From Epithemia pelagica (lineage: Eukaryota > Bacillariophyta > Bacillariophyceae > Surirellales > Surirellaceae), in NCBI GenBank assembly GCA_946965045.2, contig OX337239.1, positions 868,001 through 932,000 of the forward strand: a DNA stretch of 64,000 nucleotides. The letters are read 5' to 3'. The notes under the pieces are model-generated. The model saw nothing but the letters and a program-made list of their open reading frames with translations, was not told the DNA's origin and made no database searches. A program made the translations under genes and the position numbers. Below are positions 40,575-49,668 of this stretch, in pieces. The stretch's first letter is position 1; every line of letters starts with the position of its first letter.

Positions 40575-41498
40575 TTGAGCTAAAGGAATGGCCTAAAGCA
40601 AGCCAAAAACAACAGAACACACAAAACCCGAACAGACAGGGACGGAGCAGGGAGCCACAAAACACAACAAGGAAAGAGGAATTCATTCTTCATTTCCCTC
40701 CATTTCTATCAAACCATCCACAGGAGCTGCCCACTCATTTCTCAACAACGATCGACAAAGACCACAGCCATCCTTTTTCAACCTTCCGTGGTTCCTTGCT
40801 TTTCCCCTAAAGTCCCTCTCTTTGAAATTTGCTACTCGCGTGTCTCCCAAGTGCTCTAAGAGGCAGCTCGTCGTCGATTGGTGCCCCAGGATCCACAAAG
40901 ACATAGTTCAGCAACACAGATCATCCCTGCATTGCGATTGGCGGTTATTATCGGGTCACTGCAATCTCATTGTCGTCAAGAAAAAGATTCGGTGTCACGC
41001 CAGCCTTGCCTCGCTGATTGCTCCGAGCCGGTCTAAAAAACCTCCGTGTCTTTGGACAGCTGTTGGTGGTTCTCCTGTGACTGCGACATTGACGTGTCCG
41101 AAACGGAACCAGTCCTCCAGAAACCGGATTGCTTCCTGACGTGGAGCTTCGTTGTTTTCTTGGATTCTGTCGTGGCATCGTGTCAGGCGTCTGTCTTGGT
41201 CCGTGTTGATTCAACACGTGTCGTGAAAAGCGACGACCTCGAGCCCCACAGTCCGTTGCGTGTCTCGAAATTTCGCTTTTCGCTTCCTGTTTTCCTGACA
41301 GCAGCAACATCACTGGCAGCGATTGCTTGACAAAACCAATCCTCTTGCTTCTAGCGCAGAGAAGGGTTTTTTCCAACGCAGCCCAGACCTAACAACTCAT
41401 CGCAACAACAACATCAACAATTGAAGCATTTGGTTTATCCACAAAACGAGCTTCTTCTGCAGAACAAGAAGGAATAGAGGAAGGCAACTCAATCAGCA
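40575..41498. other. Upstream region of the voltage-sensor-like gene
   Basis: About 0.9 kb. Frames on both strands (40822-41139, 40948-41376) are open but lack recognisable features. The last 120 bp (CAACAACAACATCAACAATTG) look like a 5' leader. Confidence 0.4.
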
Positions 41499-42962
41499 AT
41501 GGAAGGTGAATCAGATCAAGAAGTACGAACAGCTTCGGCTTGTCTTAAGAGACCATTGAATGAAAGCATTCCGCGGTCTAGTCTGAGACCTATCACGACT
41601 CATGAAGACATGGACATGTCATCATCGATGAAGAGTAAGATGCCATGGAAAGATATTGCTCGCCCATCTCGGTTTGAACACAAAAGAGTCAAGTCATGGT
41701 CTTCCGAAGGTGAAGCGTACGGCTTGCTCAAGTCCCGCTACAGCGATTACGAATATGACACCGATTTCGAAGGCTCGGAAGATGGCTACTATTCAGAGGA
41801 AGATGAGGGGGGCTTTAACTTTTATGTGGACCCGCTAACCACTCCGAAACAATCTTCCGCGATATCTACCAGCTTGAATCAAAAAGAGCTGACCGCTTCC
41901 GCATTGGCATTGAGACATGGCGCGGTACTGTGCCGATCGCAAGCAGAACAAAATGAATCTAGTCCGGTTCAACGTCCGCTGACAGCCTCGGCATTGGCGC
42001 TGAAGCACGGAGCCACTCTGTCTCAAGAGCTACGTAAGCGGAACAGTTCGTTTAGACATCAAACATCGATTCCGCAGTCTATCATGTCTGTCGCCAACTC
42101 TGTTCCAAGCGTACCCTCTCGAGGACGAAAACATCAGCAGTCCAGTTGGAAACGAAAAGCGTTTGTCAACCCTTGGTTGATTCCGGTGAATCATCCACTC
42201 AAGATTGCGTGGGATATTTTCACTGTCATACTCTCTATTGTGAACGTCTACTTGACACATCGGTTCATTCGAGAGCGCCAGTTCCAATCAAGACCAGGCT
42301 TAATCGAAATTTGCTACATGATTGATATCATCCTCAACTTTTTGACTCAACGTACCACACCTGATGGAACTGTCCTGACTAGCTTCACAGCAGTGTGGGC
42401 TCGATACTTGACCTCCTGGTTTGTCATTGACGTCATGGCTCTGTTTCCGGGTGAAGTCTTGTACATTCAACCGGTTATTGAATTGCAAAAGAAACGCAAA
42501 TTGTGGCAAAAAATATTCCGCCGAACCAAGGTGACGGTCAAGGTAACGACACGAATTTTGCAGTCGGGACATGTGCCATGGTTGTACAAAGTGTTGGTCA
42601 AGGCCCGTCCGATTGGAGAATTGTTTCGTTTAATCAAGTTGATGATCAAGTACATTCCAAAATATCTCTTGTTTGTCCGCAACATGAAATTTGTGCTCTT
42701 GATTCGAGCCTTGCGCGATTGGGGACATTTGCGTGCCTTTTGGAGATGGACCACCTACACTGTTCCAATCGGCACAGCTTCGTGTTGTGGCGGTGGTGGT
42801 GGTCCAGAGGATTTGCCTCCGACGGTGGCCGGATGGACCAGTGAAGACGAACAAGGCGATGTGGTGGAAGAAGATTGGGAAACTCTCAATGACTCGGATG
42901 AAGTCATGGAACCCGACGAAGAAGAAGATGATGATGACGATCATGATTCTGGACCATTTTAG
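41499..42962 (+). CDS. Voltage-sensor-domain-like membrane protein lacking a pore
   Basis: 487 aa. The first 220 residues are disordered and contain two copies of LTASALALRHGA / LTASALALKHGA about 35 residues apart. Residues about 225-330 closely follow the S1-S3 pattern of EAG/HCN/CNG-type channels: NPWLIPVNHPLKIAWDIFTVILSIVNVYL (S1), IEICYMIDIILNFLTQRTTPDG (S2, with the usual Asp and LNF-T), then YLTSWFVIDVMALFPGE (S3). A basic helical region (about 345-425, LFRLIKLMIKYIPKYLLFVRNMKFVLLIRALRDWGHLRAFWR) could contain S4. After it comes an acidic tail, with no S5-pore-S6 segment, no selectivity filter and no cyclic-nucleotide domain. It may be an orphan voltage sensor or a truncated channel; no continuation was found downstream. 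Confidence 0.75.
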   Translation: MEGESDQEVRTASACLKRPLNESIPRSSLRPITTHEDMDMSSSMKSKMPWKDIARPSRFEHKRVKSWSSEGEAYGLLKSRYSDYEYDTDFEGSEDGYYSEEDEGGFNFYVDPLTTPKQSSAISTSLNQKELTASALALRHGAVLCRSQAEQNESSPVQRPLTASALALKHGATLSQELRKRNSSFRHQTSIPQSIMSVANSVPSVPSRGRKHQQSSWKRKAFVNPWLIPVNHPLKIAWDIFTVILSIVNVYLTHRFIRERQFQSRPGLIEICYMIDIILNFLTQRTTPDGTVLTSFTAVWARYLTSWFVIDVMALFPGEVLYIQPVIELQKKRKLWQKIFRRTKVTVKVTTRILQSGHVPWLYKVLVKARPIGELFRLIKLMIKYIPKYLLFVRNMKFVLLIRALRDWGHLRAFWRWTTYTVPIGTASCCGGGGGPEDLPPTVAGWTSEDEQGDVVEEDWETLNDSDEVMEPDEEEDDDDDHDSGPF

Positions 42963-43336
42963 ATCTACCCATATTCCGATAGGATCCATGTGTAAAGAAG
43001 GAGTCGGTGCATGCCATGGAGAGCAGCTATAGTCCTCTCCGGTGTCCGACCTACCAAATAAATTAGAGCACTTTTTGTATACAGTATGGTAACCTCCTGA
43101 ATGGTGGTGATTGCGTGATATGTGTGGGAATAGACGGCAATTGAATCTAAGACAAGCAGGATGGTATGTGACTTCTAAAATACTCTCTACGTATGCGCAT
43201 GATCGATTCGCCCTGTTTCGCCATTTGCTTCTAAAATACTCTCTACGTATGCGCATGATCGATTCGCCCTGTTCCGCCATTTGCTTTACTGAATACCTGT
43301 TTGCTGCTAGCCAACGACTGCATTACACACTGCACG
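42963..43336. other. Convergent spacer
   Basis: About 370 bp between two stop codons, containing a 56-bp tandem duplication (separate entry) and no gene. Confidence 0.4.
43172..43283. repeat. Two-copy 56-bp tandem duplication
   Basis: Units 43172-43227 and 43228-43283 are identical except for one T-to-C change near 43273. Each contains CTCTCTACGTATGCGCATGA, with the palindrome ATGCGCAT. It sits in the spacer between convergent genes. Confidence 0.95.
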
Positions 43337-44332
43337 TCATGTTTCGTTGTTGCGGTTGTTGTTCCTTCGCCATTCTCTCATTTCTTCATGATAGGTTCTC
43401 CAGGCTTGTCGTTCTTGTTCACGCAATCGATTACGGAGGGGTTGCAAACACAAAACGCCGAGAAGCATGTAGGTAAGACCCACGGCGCACACAAGCCAGG
43501 CCGACACTTGCATGAAAATGGCCGACCAGGTAATTTCGTAAGAGCTGCCATTGGTATCGTCCGACGACAAAAAGGATTGGACGCGATCGGAACTGGCCTC
43601 GACCGAACAAATGAGCCCCAAAAAGGAATACAAAAAGCCTCGACTAAAGTAGGCATGCAACAACATGGAATTCCGTAAAATAGCAATGGGCAAGTCGACT
43701 TCCACCAAAATGAATAAAATGCAAAACAAGGAAATGTATCCCTTGAGAATCATGTTGAGCAACGAAAAAAGTGTCGACAAGTGATAATGGTCGGTAACAA
43801 AGGGCATCCATTGCGTCAGTAACAAACAAAGGGATCCCACAACGGCCGAGCCTTTGATAAAATGAAAGATCCACAAGCAGGGATTTTGTCGTGGAATATG
43901 CGGACGAGACGAGCTTTCTTGTTCTGGACGACGACGGCCGATGGGGCGACGCTTCGAGGAAGTCTTCTTTTTGGCTTTACTAGTCTTGTTGCGATCCTCT
44001 TGCTGCTCTTCGTCGTGATCATCATCATCGTCCTCGTCATTATCGTCATCGTCCTTCTTGTGATCCGACGACGAAAGTAGAGCCACAGAAGGGAGCGTAA
44101 TATCCGATTGTTGCTGCTCGGTCTCCGCCATCAAACCCTTTTTGTTGTTGTTGTCGCGGGTTTTGGTGGCGGGTGCGCTTCCAAACAGTAGGGGTGTATT
44201 TTCCGATGTTCCCTCGTCGTCGTCTTCATCGCCTTGCTTGGTTGCGGCAAACTTGGCGTCGTTGGTTTCATCCATCCACGACGGAAGATCCATTTTTCGA
44301 TCTTGCCGATTGTCCTCGTCTTTCGATGTCAT
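43337..44332 (-). CDS. Four-helix membrane protein, COPI-associated/Tvp15-like
   Basis: 331 aa. The N-terminal 150 residues are acidic and disordered, with a di-leucine-like ENTPLLFG and a basic KKKTSSKRRPIGRRRP stretch. Four hydrophobic helices follow: FHFIKGSAVVGSLCLLLTQW (about 155-175), KGYISLFCILFILVEVD (about 193-210), a RGFLYSFLGLICSVEA segment (about 230-246), and WLVCAVGLTYMLLGVLCL (about 283-301). The FCILFILVEVDLP and RGFLYSFLGL pattern resembles the COPI_assoc/Tvp15 family of Golgi membrane proteins, which are small tetraspan proteins. The C-terminal tail is Arg/Glu-rich. The family call is moderate. ATG at 44332. Confidence 0.6.
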   Translation of the reverse strand: MTSKDEDNRQDRKMDLPSWMDETNDAKFAATKQGDEDDDEGTSENTPLLFGSAPATKTRDNNNKKGLMAETEQQQSDITLPSVALLSSSDHKKDDDDNDEDDDDDHDEEQQEDRNKTSKAKKKTSSKRRPIGRRRPEQESSSRPHIPRQNPCLWIFHFIKGSAVVGSLCLLLTQWMPFVTDHYHLSTLFSLLNMILKGYISLFCILFILVEVDLPIAILRNSMLLHAYFSRGFLYSFLGLICSVEASSDRVQSFLSSDDTNGSSYEITWSAIFMQVSAWLVCAVGLTYMLLGVLCLQPLRNRLREQERQAWRTYHEEMREWRRNNNRNNET

Positions 44333-44775
44333 TGCGTTTCTCTCTGGACCACTGCCACTGATGCGGTTTGTATCTTCACTGTTCTCTGGAGGTACGCGAT
44401 AGATGGAGAGAGAGAGATGACAACAACGACGAGAACCAAACTGTCAACACAGAGAGCCAAAAAGATCGGGAACCTGAGCAGTCGCTTAACGGTCGCTCTA
44501 AATGGGGTATCTTTTGTCACCAAAATCTTTTGTTCTCTGGTGTCGTTGGACGATCCCAAGTCTTTCATGGGAGGAAAACATCGAACAAAAACCAATCTCT
44601 CTTCTGTTTTGTTACTTTCTTGGTGTTTCGATTGAAGAAGTAAAAGAAAGAGGAGGAGCAAGAAGAAGAAAAAGAAGGGGCATTCAGTGAGAGGAAGAAA
44701 GCGGGAAGGGGACTACCTAGTGTGTTGACGAGGCTAGAAGATAGAAAAGTTTTTGCTGGTTACAGCAGAATCAGG
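44333..44775. promoter_or_regulatory. Divergent promoter region
   Basis: About 440 bp between the tetraspan gene and the PPR gene, with an AGA/GAA-rich purine run at 44635-44680. The PPR frame is open from 44722 but only with a GTG. Confidence 0.4.
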
Positions 44776-47700
44776 ATGAATCGGCCCGGACCAAAGCAAT
44801 TCCTACTTGCACGGAGAAAAAGACAGAATCCCACGAGCTTTCTGTGTTTACACCATGTACATGGGTCGCACATGACGACTCCGTTCTCTTCGTCTGCTGT
44901 TTCTCCTCGTACAATCACAACCTTTGCCAATACACGAAGGACCATTCTCCTTTCATCCAAGCCTTCCATTCCGATCCTTCTTCACGGATCGTTGTTCTCA
45001 TCCAGATGCTCCTCACTCTTCGGAAAAGGATGGTGGTTCTCCAACCGGTCCTTGCCCCCACGGGTTTTGACGCAATGCCTTCACGGTTCGTTCTCCACCC
45101 ATCCGGAGCAGGAGCACTCCGCATCGTCCGCCGGCACCAGCAACAGTCAAGTGGAGAAAGCCACAAACTACCGCTCGACTCATAATACTAATGATTTTGT
45201 GCTCAACTGGATTCAGTTTTCCAAGGAATTAATTCAAGGAGCCCCTCACGCAACTGCCGACAACAATGACTTGCAAGAAACCCCACCACCATTACACATG
45301 GAATCATCATCCTTGGATTACCAGGATTGGAATCCTCAAGATTGGACACAAGCAACGGCGTTGTTGTCCGAGGTGAGACAATGTCTCGAACTGTTACCAG
45401 CACAGCAGCAGCAACAACATGCTGAATATGGGCCATCGGTGTCCACCATTTTGGAATTGGCCTTTGGCGTGTTGGATCGACAATGTGTCGAGTTGGAAAA
45501 GCTTCAAGATACCGAACGTCTAGAGCGGCTCCGTCAGTGGGAACCTGGCCTCATTCATTTACTTTTAATGGAATGGCGTAACTATTGCATGTCCTTCAAC
45601 AAAAAGACGACCGTATCATCCACAAACAGCAAGAGTGTCATTCGAGGACGAGGATCCAACGCAAAGCACAACAACAAGCTTTCTACAAAACTGTCTCCCC
45701 AGTCCATTTTCAACAGGGTACAAAACTATCATCATGTCGGCTTGCGTTGCACAGTACAGGATGGCAGGTCATCGACGGCCACCCCATACAATATCATTTT
45801 TCATGCTCTTGTGCAAGGCAAAGACGACCAGTCAGGAAGAAAAGCGCTTGTGGGAGAGGAACTTTTTGAACAAATGTTGTCCAAGGCACAACTGAATCCA
45901 GATTCTCATCCCCATCCGGATGAATTGACCGTACGAAACATGGTCGAGTTGTGGGCCTCTAAGGGACGGCTTCAGGACCGTCCCCCACCCCACGAACGCG
46001 CATTGGCTCATTTGCGACAGTTGCAACGATGGTGGAAGGAAGCGGAAAACCAAGCAGACAACTCAACTGGTTTGGTCCATCGCGAGTCCATGATGAAACC
46101 AACCTTATCCCTGTATTGTGCGATTATGGAAGCCTACAGTCGATATATATCGAGTCCGTCAGTGGCCTTTGATCACATTGAAGCCTTGTATCGGGAAATG
46201 AAGGAGTCCGACCACTTCGAACAACACGAATGGACTCCTGTGATTTATACACGAATATGCCATGCCTTGGCCAACTGTGATTCTCCAAGTGCCCCCGATG
46301 CCGCCCGTCGTGTCTTGAACCAAATGGTGGAATCGATTGTCCTACCACAATTGTATCAATCCTCGACAGACGACAATAATAAGACGGCTGGTCACCAGAG
46401 AGTCAGTACGTTCAAGACGGACACTTCTCGTCCTGGTCATCCACCCCTTCAACATGCCTTCTCGGCGGTCATCACGGCTTACGGTCGCGCAGAACGTGCC
46501 GACGATGCACAAGAGCTGTTTGATACGATGGTACGTTTATCACAACAACAGCAACAAGTACAAGGCAGAAAGTCAGCATCAATAAGTGATTTGGCTCCGG
46601 ACTTGATTTGTTGGAATTCGTTGATTTGGGCTCATGCCAGGGTAGGAAATTCAAGACAGGTGGAATCTTTGGTGGTCCGCATGGTCGAGGAGTCATTGGG
46701 TGATGAAATTGATCAAAACACATGGAATGGTCTCATTGTCTCGTTGGCGGAATCGTCCGATCCCAAAACTGCCTCGAGACAAATTGCCTTGATAATGGAG
46801 CGATTGCAGACACGGGAAAACAGAAATGATGATGGTGGTGTCAAACGATTGCCAATCTCAATGTACAAGACACTCATGAGTTGCTATGCTCGGTTCAAGA
46901 GCGATGAGGGCGCATCGAAGGCTCAAGAGCTTTTTGACTGGTTGCAAGAACATGAAGATCCTAAGTTACATCCCACAAGCGAAACTTATCTGAGCCTAAT
47001 ATTTGCCTACAAATATGCAGGCAATGCACAAAAAAGCGAAACTGCTCTCCGCGAATTATGTGACTTGGTGAAGCAACAACAAGAGCATAAGGGCGGTGAG
47101 GAAAGGATGTCGAAACTTTTCACCTTGGAGCCCGTATATTTCGATGTAGCCATGCAAGCATGGACGCAGATCAAAGGTCATCTGTATGAAAAGCCGCTGA
47201 CGATTGCTAAAAATGTCCAGAGGATCTTTGATTGGATGAAAGAAGTCGATGTGCTTCCCAACCTTGTAAATTACAATACGCTCTTGTGGGCATGGGCGCG
47301 GGCGTCATCATTTTCTGCCGCCCATCGTTTTTTTGTGAACAATGGAGAGGAAACACGGGAACTTGTGGTTGAACACTTGTTTCAACAAATGCAAGAGCAA
47401 TCCGATCATTCTCTCCAGCCGGATACACGTACCTACCATGCCGTGTTGTATGGACTCTTTCAATCTCCCTACCTTGACGCAATGTCTCGGGCAGAAGAGT
47501 TTTTTGACAACACGATTGGGGTGGAATACAAGAATTTTAAAATGTACGATATCTACATGGAAGGGTGGTCAAAGGTTGGTCGACCGGATAAGGTGGAAGC
47601 TGTCTTTCATGAAATGTTAGAAAAGAATAAGCAAGAACGAGAGAGGTTTAAACAGCAGCAAACCGAGCACGACGACGGAAAGCTTGATAGAAAGCTATCG

Positions 47701-48507
47701 TCGCATCGACATCAGGGACATCCAGAGCATCCGCCCTTTAGGCTGTACGTGACTCGATTGAAGGCATGGGCTCACGCTGGAAATCCTGAAATGACGACAC
47801 GGGTACTACATGACATGATAGAGGGTTACCAAAATGGTTGGTTGAATCATCCTCCGTCAATTGAGAGCTTTCATGCGGTTTTGCATGCGTGGCTGCAAGC
47901 TGATCGTCCCAATTCTGCTCCCACTGCCGAAGCAGGCTTGCAGCAACTACTTCAAGAGGGCCAGGAAGCAGTAGACGCAATTGTTCCCCTTCCTGATTCG
48001 CGCTGCTTCTTAACTGTCATTTCTGCGTACGCAAAGTCAAAGTTGAGGAATCGGGGAGAAAAGGCATGGATTCTCTTGCAAAAGCTCAAAGAATTAGAGG
48101 CAGAGCAAAGGACCAAAGAAACACCAGTGCCCGCCTTCAACAAAGATAGTGTACGTGACTCCTACCAAGTGCCGTCCTCAGCAAAACGGCAGTTGCAAGC
48201 TGACTTGCAAATTTATACCGAGGTGACTGTGGCACTGTTGCAATCCATGGCCCAGGAGCGTGCTCTTGGACACAACAAGTCCTCCAGCCATTGTCCAGAA
48301 GAACGAGTGAAGCAGATATTGGGGGAGCTTCGCGCAAAACCAAAAGAGTTTTGGTTAGTTCCACGAACAAACATGTTGATGAGAAAGATTCATGACGTTC
48401 TCATCGAAACTGACCGATTCCACAACTTGAGGTCTCACTGGCCTGATGTGGAATCTACATGGACACGAGCAAAGTTTGAAAGTCCAGGTCAACATCACCA
48501 GCGTTAA
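44776..48507 (+). CDS. Large pentatricopeptide repeat (PPR) protein, probably organellar
   Basis: 1243 aa from the first ATG (44776). The N-terminus is Arg/Ser-rich and nearly free of acidic residues for about 80 residues, as expected of a mitochondrial or plastid presequence. From about residue 440 onward helical-hairpin repeats of about 35 residues recur: HAFSAVITAYGRAERADDAQELFDTM, DLICWNSLIWAHARVGNSRQVESLV, YKTLMSCYARF...KAQELFDWL, TYLSLIFAYKYAGNAQKSE, NYNTLLWAWARA, TYHAVLYGLFQSPYLDAMSRAEEFF, YDIYMEGWSKVGRPDKVEAVFHEM and VISAYAKSKLRNRGEKAW. At least nine repeats can be recognised. The long spacers between some repeats and the absence of E/DYW domains fit algal P-class proteins. PPR proteins bind single-stranded organellar RNA for processing, stability or translation; the target here is unknown. 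Confidence 0.88.
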   Translation: MNRPGPKQFLLARRKRQNPTSFLCLHHVHGSHMTTPFSSSAVSPRTITTFANTRRTILLSSKPSIPILLHGSLFSSRCSSLFGKGWWFSNRSLPPRVLTQCLHGSFSTHPEQEHSASSAGTSNSQVEKATNYRSTHNTNDFVLNWIQFSKELIQGAPHATADNNDLQETPPPLHMESSSLDYQDWNPQDWTQATALLSEVRQCLELLPAQQQQQHAEYGPSVSTILELAFGVLDRQCVELEKLQDTERLERLRQWEPGLIHLLLMEWRNYCMSFNKKTTVSSTNSKSVIRGRGSNAKHNNKLSTKLSPQSIFNRVQNYHHVGLRCTVQDGRSSTATPYNIIFHALVQGKDDQSGRKALVGEELFEQMLSKAQLNPDSHPHPDELTVRNMVELWASKGRLQDRPPPHERALAHLRQLQRWWKEAENQADNSTGLVHRESMMKPTLSLYCAIMEAYSRYISSPSVAFDHIEALYREMKESDHFEQHEWTPVIYTRICHALANCDSPSAPDAARRVLNQMVESIVLPQLYQSSTDDNNKTAGHQRVSTFKTDTSRPGHPPLQHAFSAVITAYGRAERADDAQELFDTMVRLSQQQQQVQGRKSASISDLAPDLICWNSLIWAHARVGNSRQVESLVVRMVEESLGDEIDQNTWNGLIVSLAESSDPKTASRQIALIMERLQTRENRNDDGGVKRLPISMYKTLMSCYARFKSDEGASKAQELFDWLQEHEDPKLHPTSETYLSLIFAYKYAGNAQKSETALRELCDLVKQQQEHKGGEERMSKLFTLEPVYFDVAMQAWTQIKGHLYEKPLTIAKNVQRIFDWMKEVDVLPNLVNYNTLLWAWARASSFSAAHRFFVNNGEETRELVVEHLFQQMQEQSDHSLQPDTRTYHAVLYGLFQSPYLDAMSRAEEFFDNTIGVEYKNFKMYDIYMEGWSKVGRPDKVEAVFHEMLEKNKQERERFKQQQTEHDDGKLDRKLSSHRHQGHPEHPPFRLYVTRLKAWAHAGNPEMTTRVLHDMIEGYQNGWLNHPPSIESFHAVLHAWLQADRPNSAPTAEAGLQQLLQEGQEAVDAIVPLPDSRCFLTVISAYAKSKLRNRGEKAWILLQKLKELEAEQRTKETPVPAFNKDSVRDSYQVPSSAKRQLQADLQIYTEVTVALLQSMAQERALGHNKSSSHCPEERVKQILGELRAKPKEFWLVPRTNMLMRKIHDVLIETDRFHNLRSHWPDVESTWTRAKFESPGQHHQR

Positions 48508-49119
48508 CAATAGCCGATGCATCCATGATGTCCATGATTTTGTCCTCTTATTGGTGAGCAATTGAATTCCTGGCAACACGATGCTACGAGTAGTTCTAGG
48601 TAGGCAACTCTATTACTTCCATTTCATGCGACCATGCAGTATTTTTGCGTCGGCGTCATGATGTTACTCCAAAAGACTCACTTTGATGGGGAGACTGGCT
48701 CGATATATGAGAACTGAAGGGGACACTGTTGACTCGGTAACTCATTCGACTTTCGAAAGATCTTGCGGGACAAAACTCTTTTGTACCGTGGGACTACAAA
48801 GTCAAGCGCGACCATAAGGCGAATACATAAAAAGAGTACGTGAATACCTTTCACGACTCAATTTCACGAATCCCCGTCAACATCAACAGCTTCCGATTGC
48901 ACACCTCTCAAATGCAATCCCCAAAAGCACACTGCCTTCGCAATTCACTGCTGGTTGTCCTTTCTCCTCGAAAAGGCCATAAAAGAAACACCGTTCACAT
49001 TCACACCGATCTATCGTTCTTTCCTTACAAACTCGATTTGAGCTTCAAAGAACCTCTCATCAACACTTGCTATACCCCATTGGTCCATCCCATTCGTTCC
49101 AAAACATCAGAAAATCATA
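48508..49119. other. Intergenic spacer and promoter of the Cys-rich gene
   Basis: About 610 bp. Coding-like composition is absent. CATAAAAAGAG at 48827-48837 is a possible TATA-like element about 285 bp before the ATG. Confidence 0.4.
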
Positions 49120-49668
49120 ATGGGCATCTGCTGCAGTCAAATTCAACCCTACCACGCCACTCATGAATCCACAATTGTGTTCGACTCGGGCATTTGTTAT
49201 TGTGGAACGAATCCTCGTCGTGCCTCGGGCAAACCAGTGGCTTGTTCCCGAGAAGAATACGATGCCATTGCCGACAAGGCCTGCCATTTGGGAATGCAGC
49301 AGCGCATTTGTTGCGAAGCCAACTTTTGTGGCACGCCTTGCTGTGGACATGGTTGGCCTCTGGAAACGTATACACAGGAGTTACAAGGTTCTTATCCCCA
49401 CTTGGAAATAACGATTTACGACAGCTACGAGGGATGCGATGATCAAGGACACTGGGAGTTTGTCATATCCATTCGGAAACGAGCCCAAATCACCGGCTCC
49501 ACTACTACCACAGTCAGAGCGCCAACCACAAGTCGCATGGATCGTCAAGGAGGAGACCAATCTAAGGATTCTGTGATCGTTTCCAAGAGGGTCATTACGG
49601 AGACTGTTTATAACCCAGATGGATCCAAAACAGTGACCGAGACCGTTGAGGAAGTACCAACCAAGTAA
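49120..49668 (+). CDS. Small Cys-rich protein with a predicted dual lipid anchor
   Basis: 182 aa starting MGICCSQ: Gly2 with Ser6 fits N-myristoylation and Cys4-Cys5 fits adjacent palmitoylation, as in many peripheral membrane proteins. Residues 25-80 carry a cysteine cluster (CYCGTNP, ACSREEY, KACHLGMQQRICCEANFCGTPCCGHGW) that could bind zinc or form disulfides; at the cytosolic face metal binding is more likely. Residues 85-125 look globular (HLEITIYDSYEG-CDDQGHWEFVISIRKR), and the rest is Thr/Val-rich with a KRVITETVYNPDGSKTVTETVEE segment resembling a beta-hairpin repeat. Family not recognised. The start is supported by the lipidation signal. Confidence 0.75.
   Translation: MGICCSQIQPYHATHESTIVFDSGICYCGTNPRRASGKPVACSREEYDAIADKACHLGMQQRICCEANFCGTPCCGHGWPLETYTQELQGSYPHLEITIYDSYEGCDDQGHWEFVISIRKRAQITGSTTTTVRAPTTSRMDRQGGDQSKDSVIVSKRVITETVYNPDGSKTVTETVEEVPTK

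Noticed and set aside
40948..41376. 142-codon minus-strand frame upstream of the voltage-sensor-like gene
   Set aside because: Arg/Ser/Thr-rich with no recognisable domain, and it overlaps another equally weak plus-strand frame.
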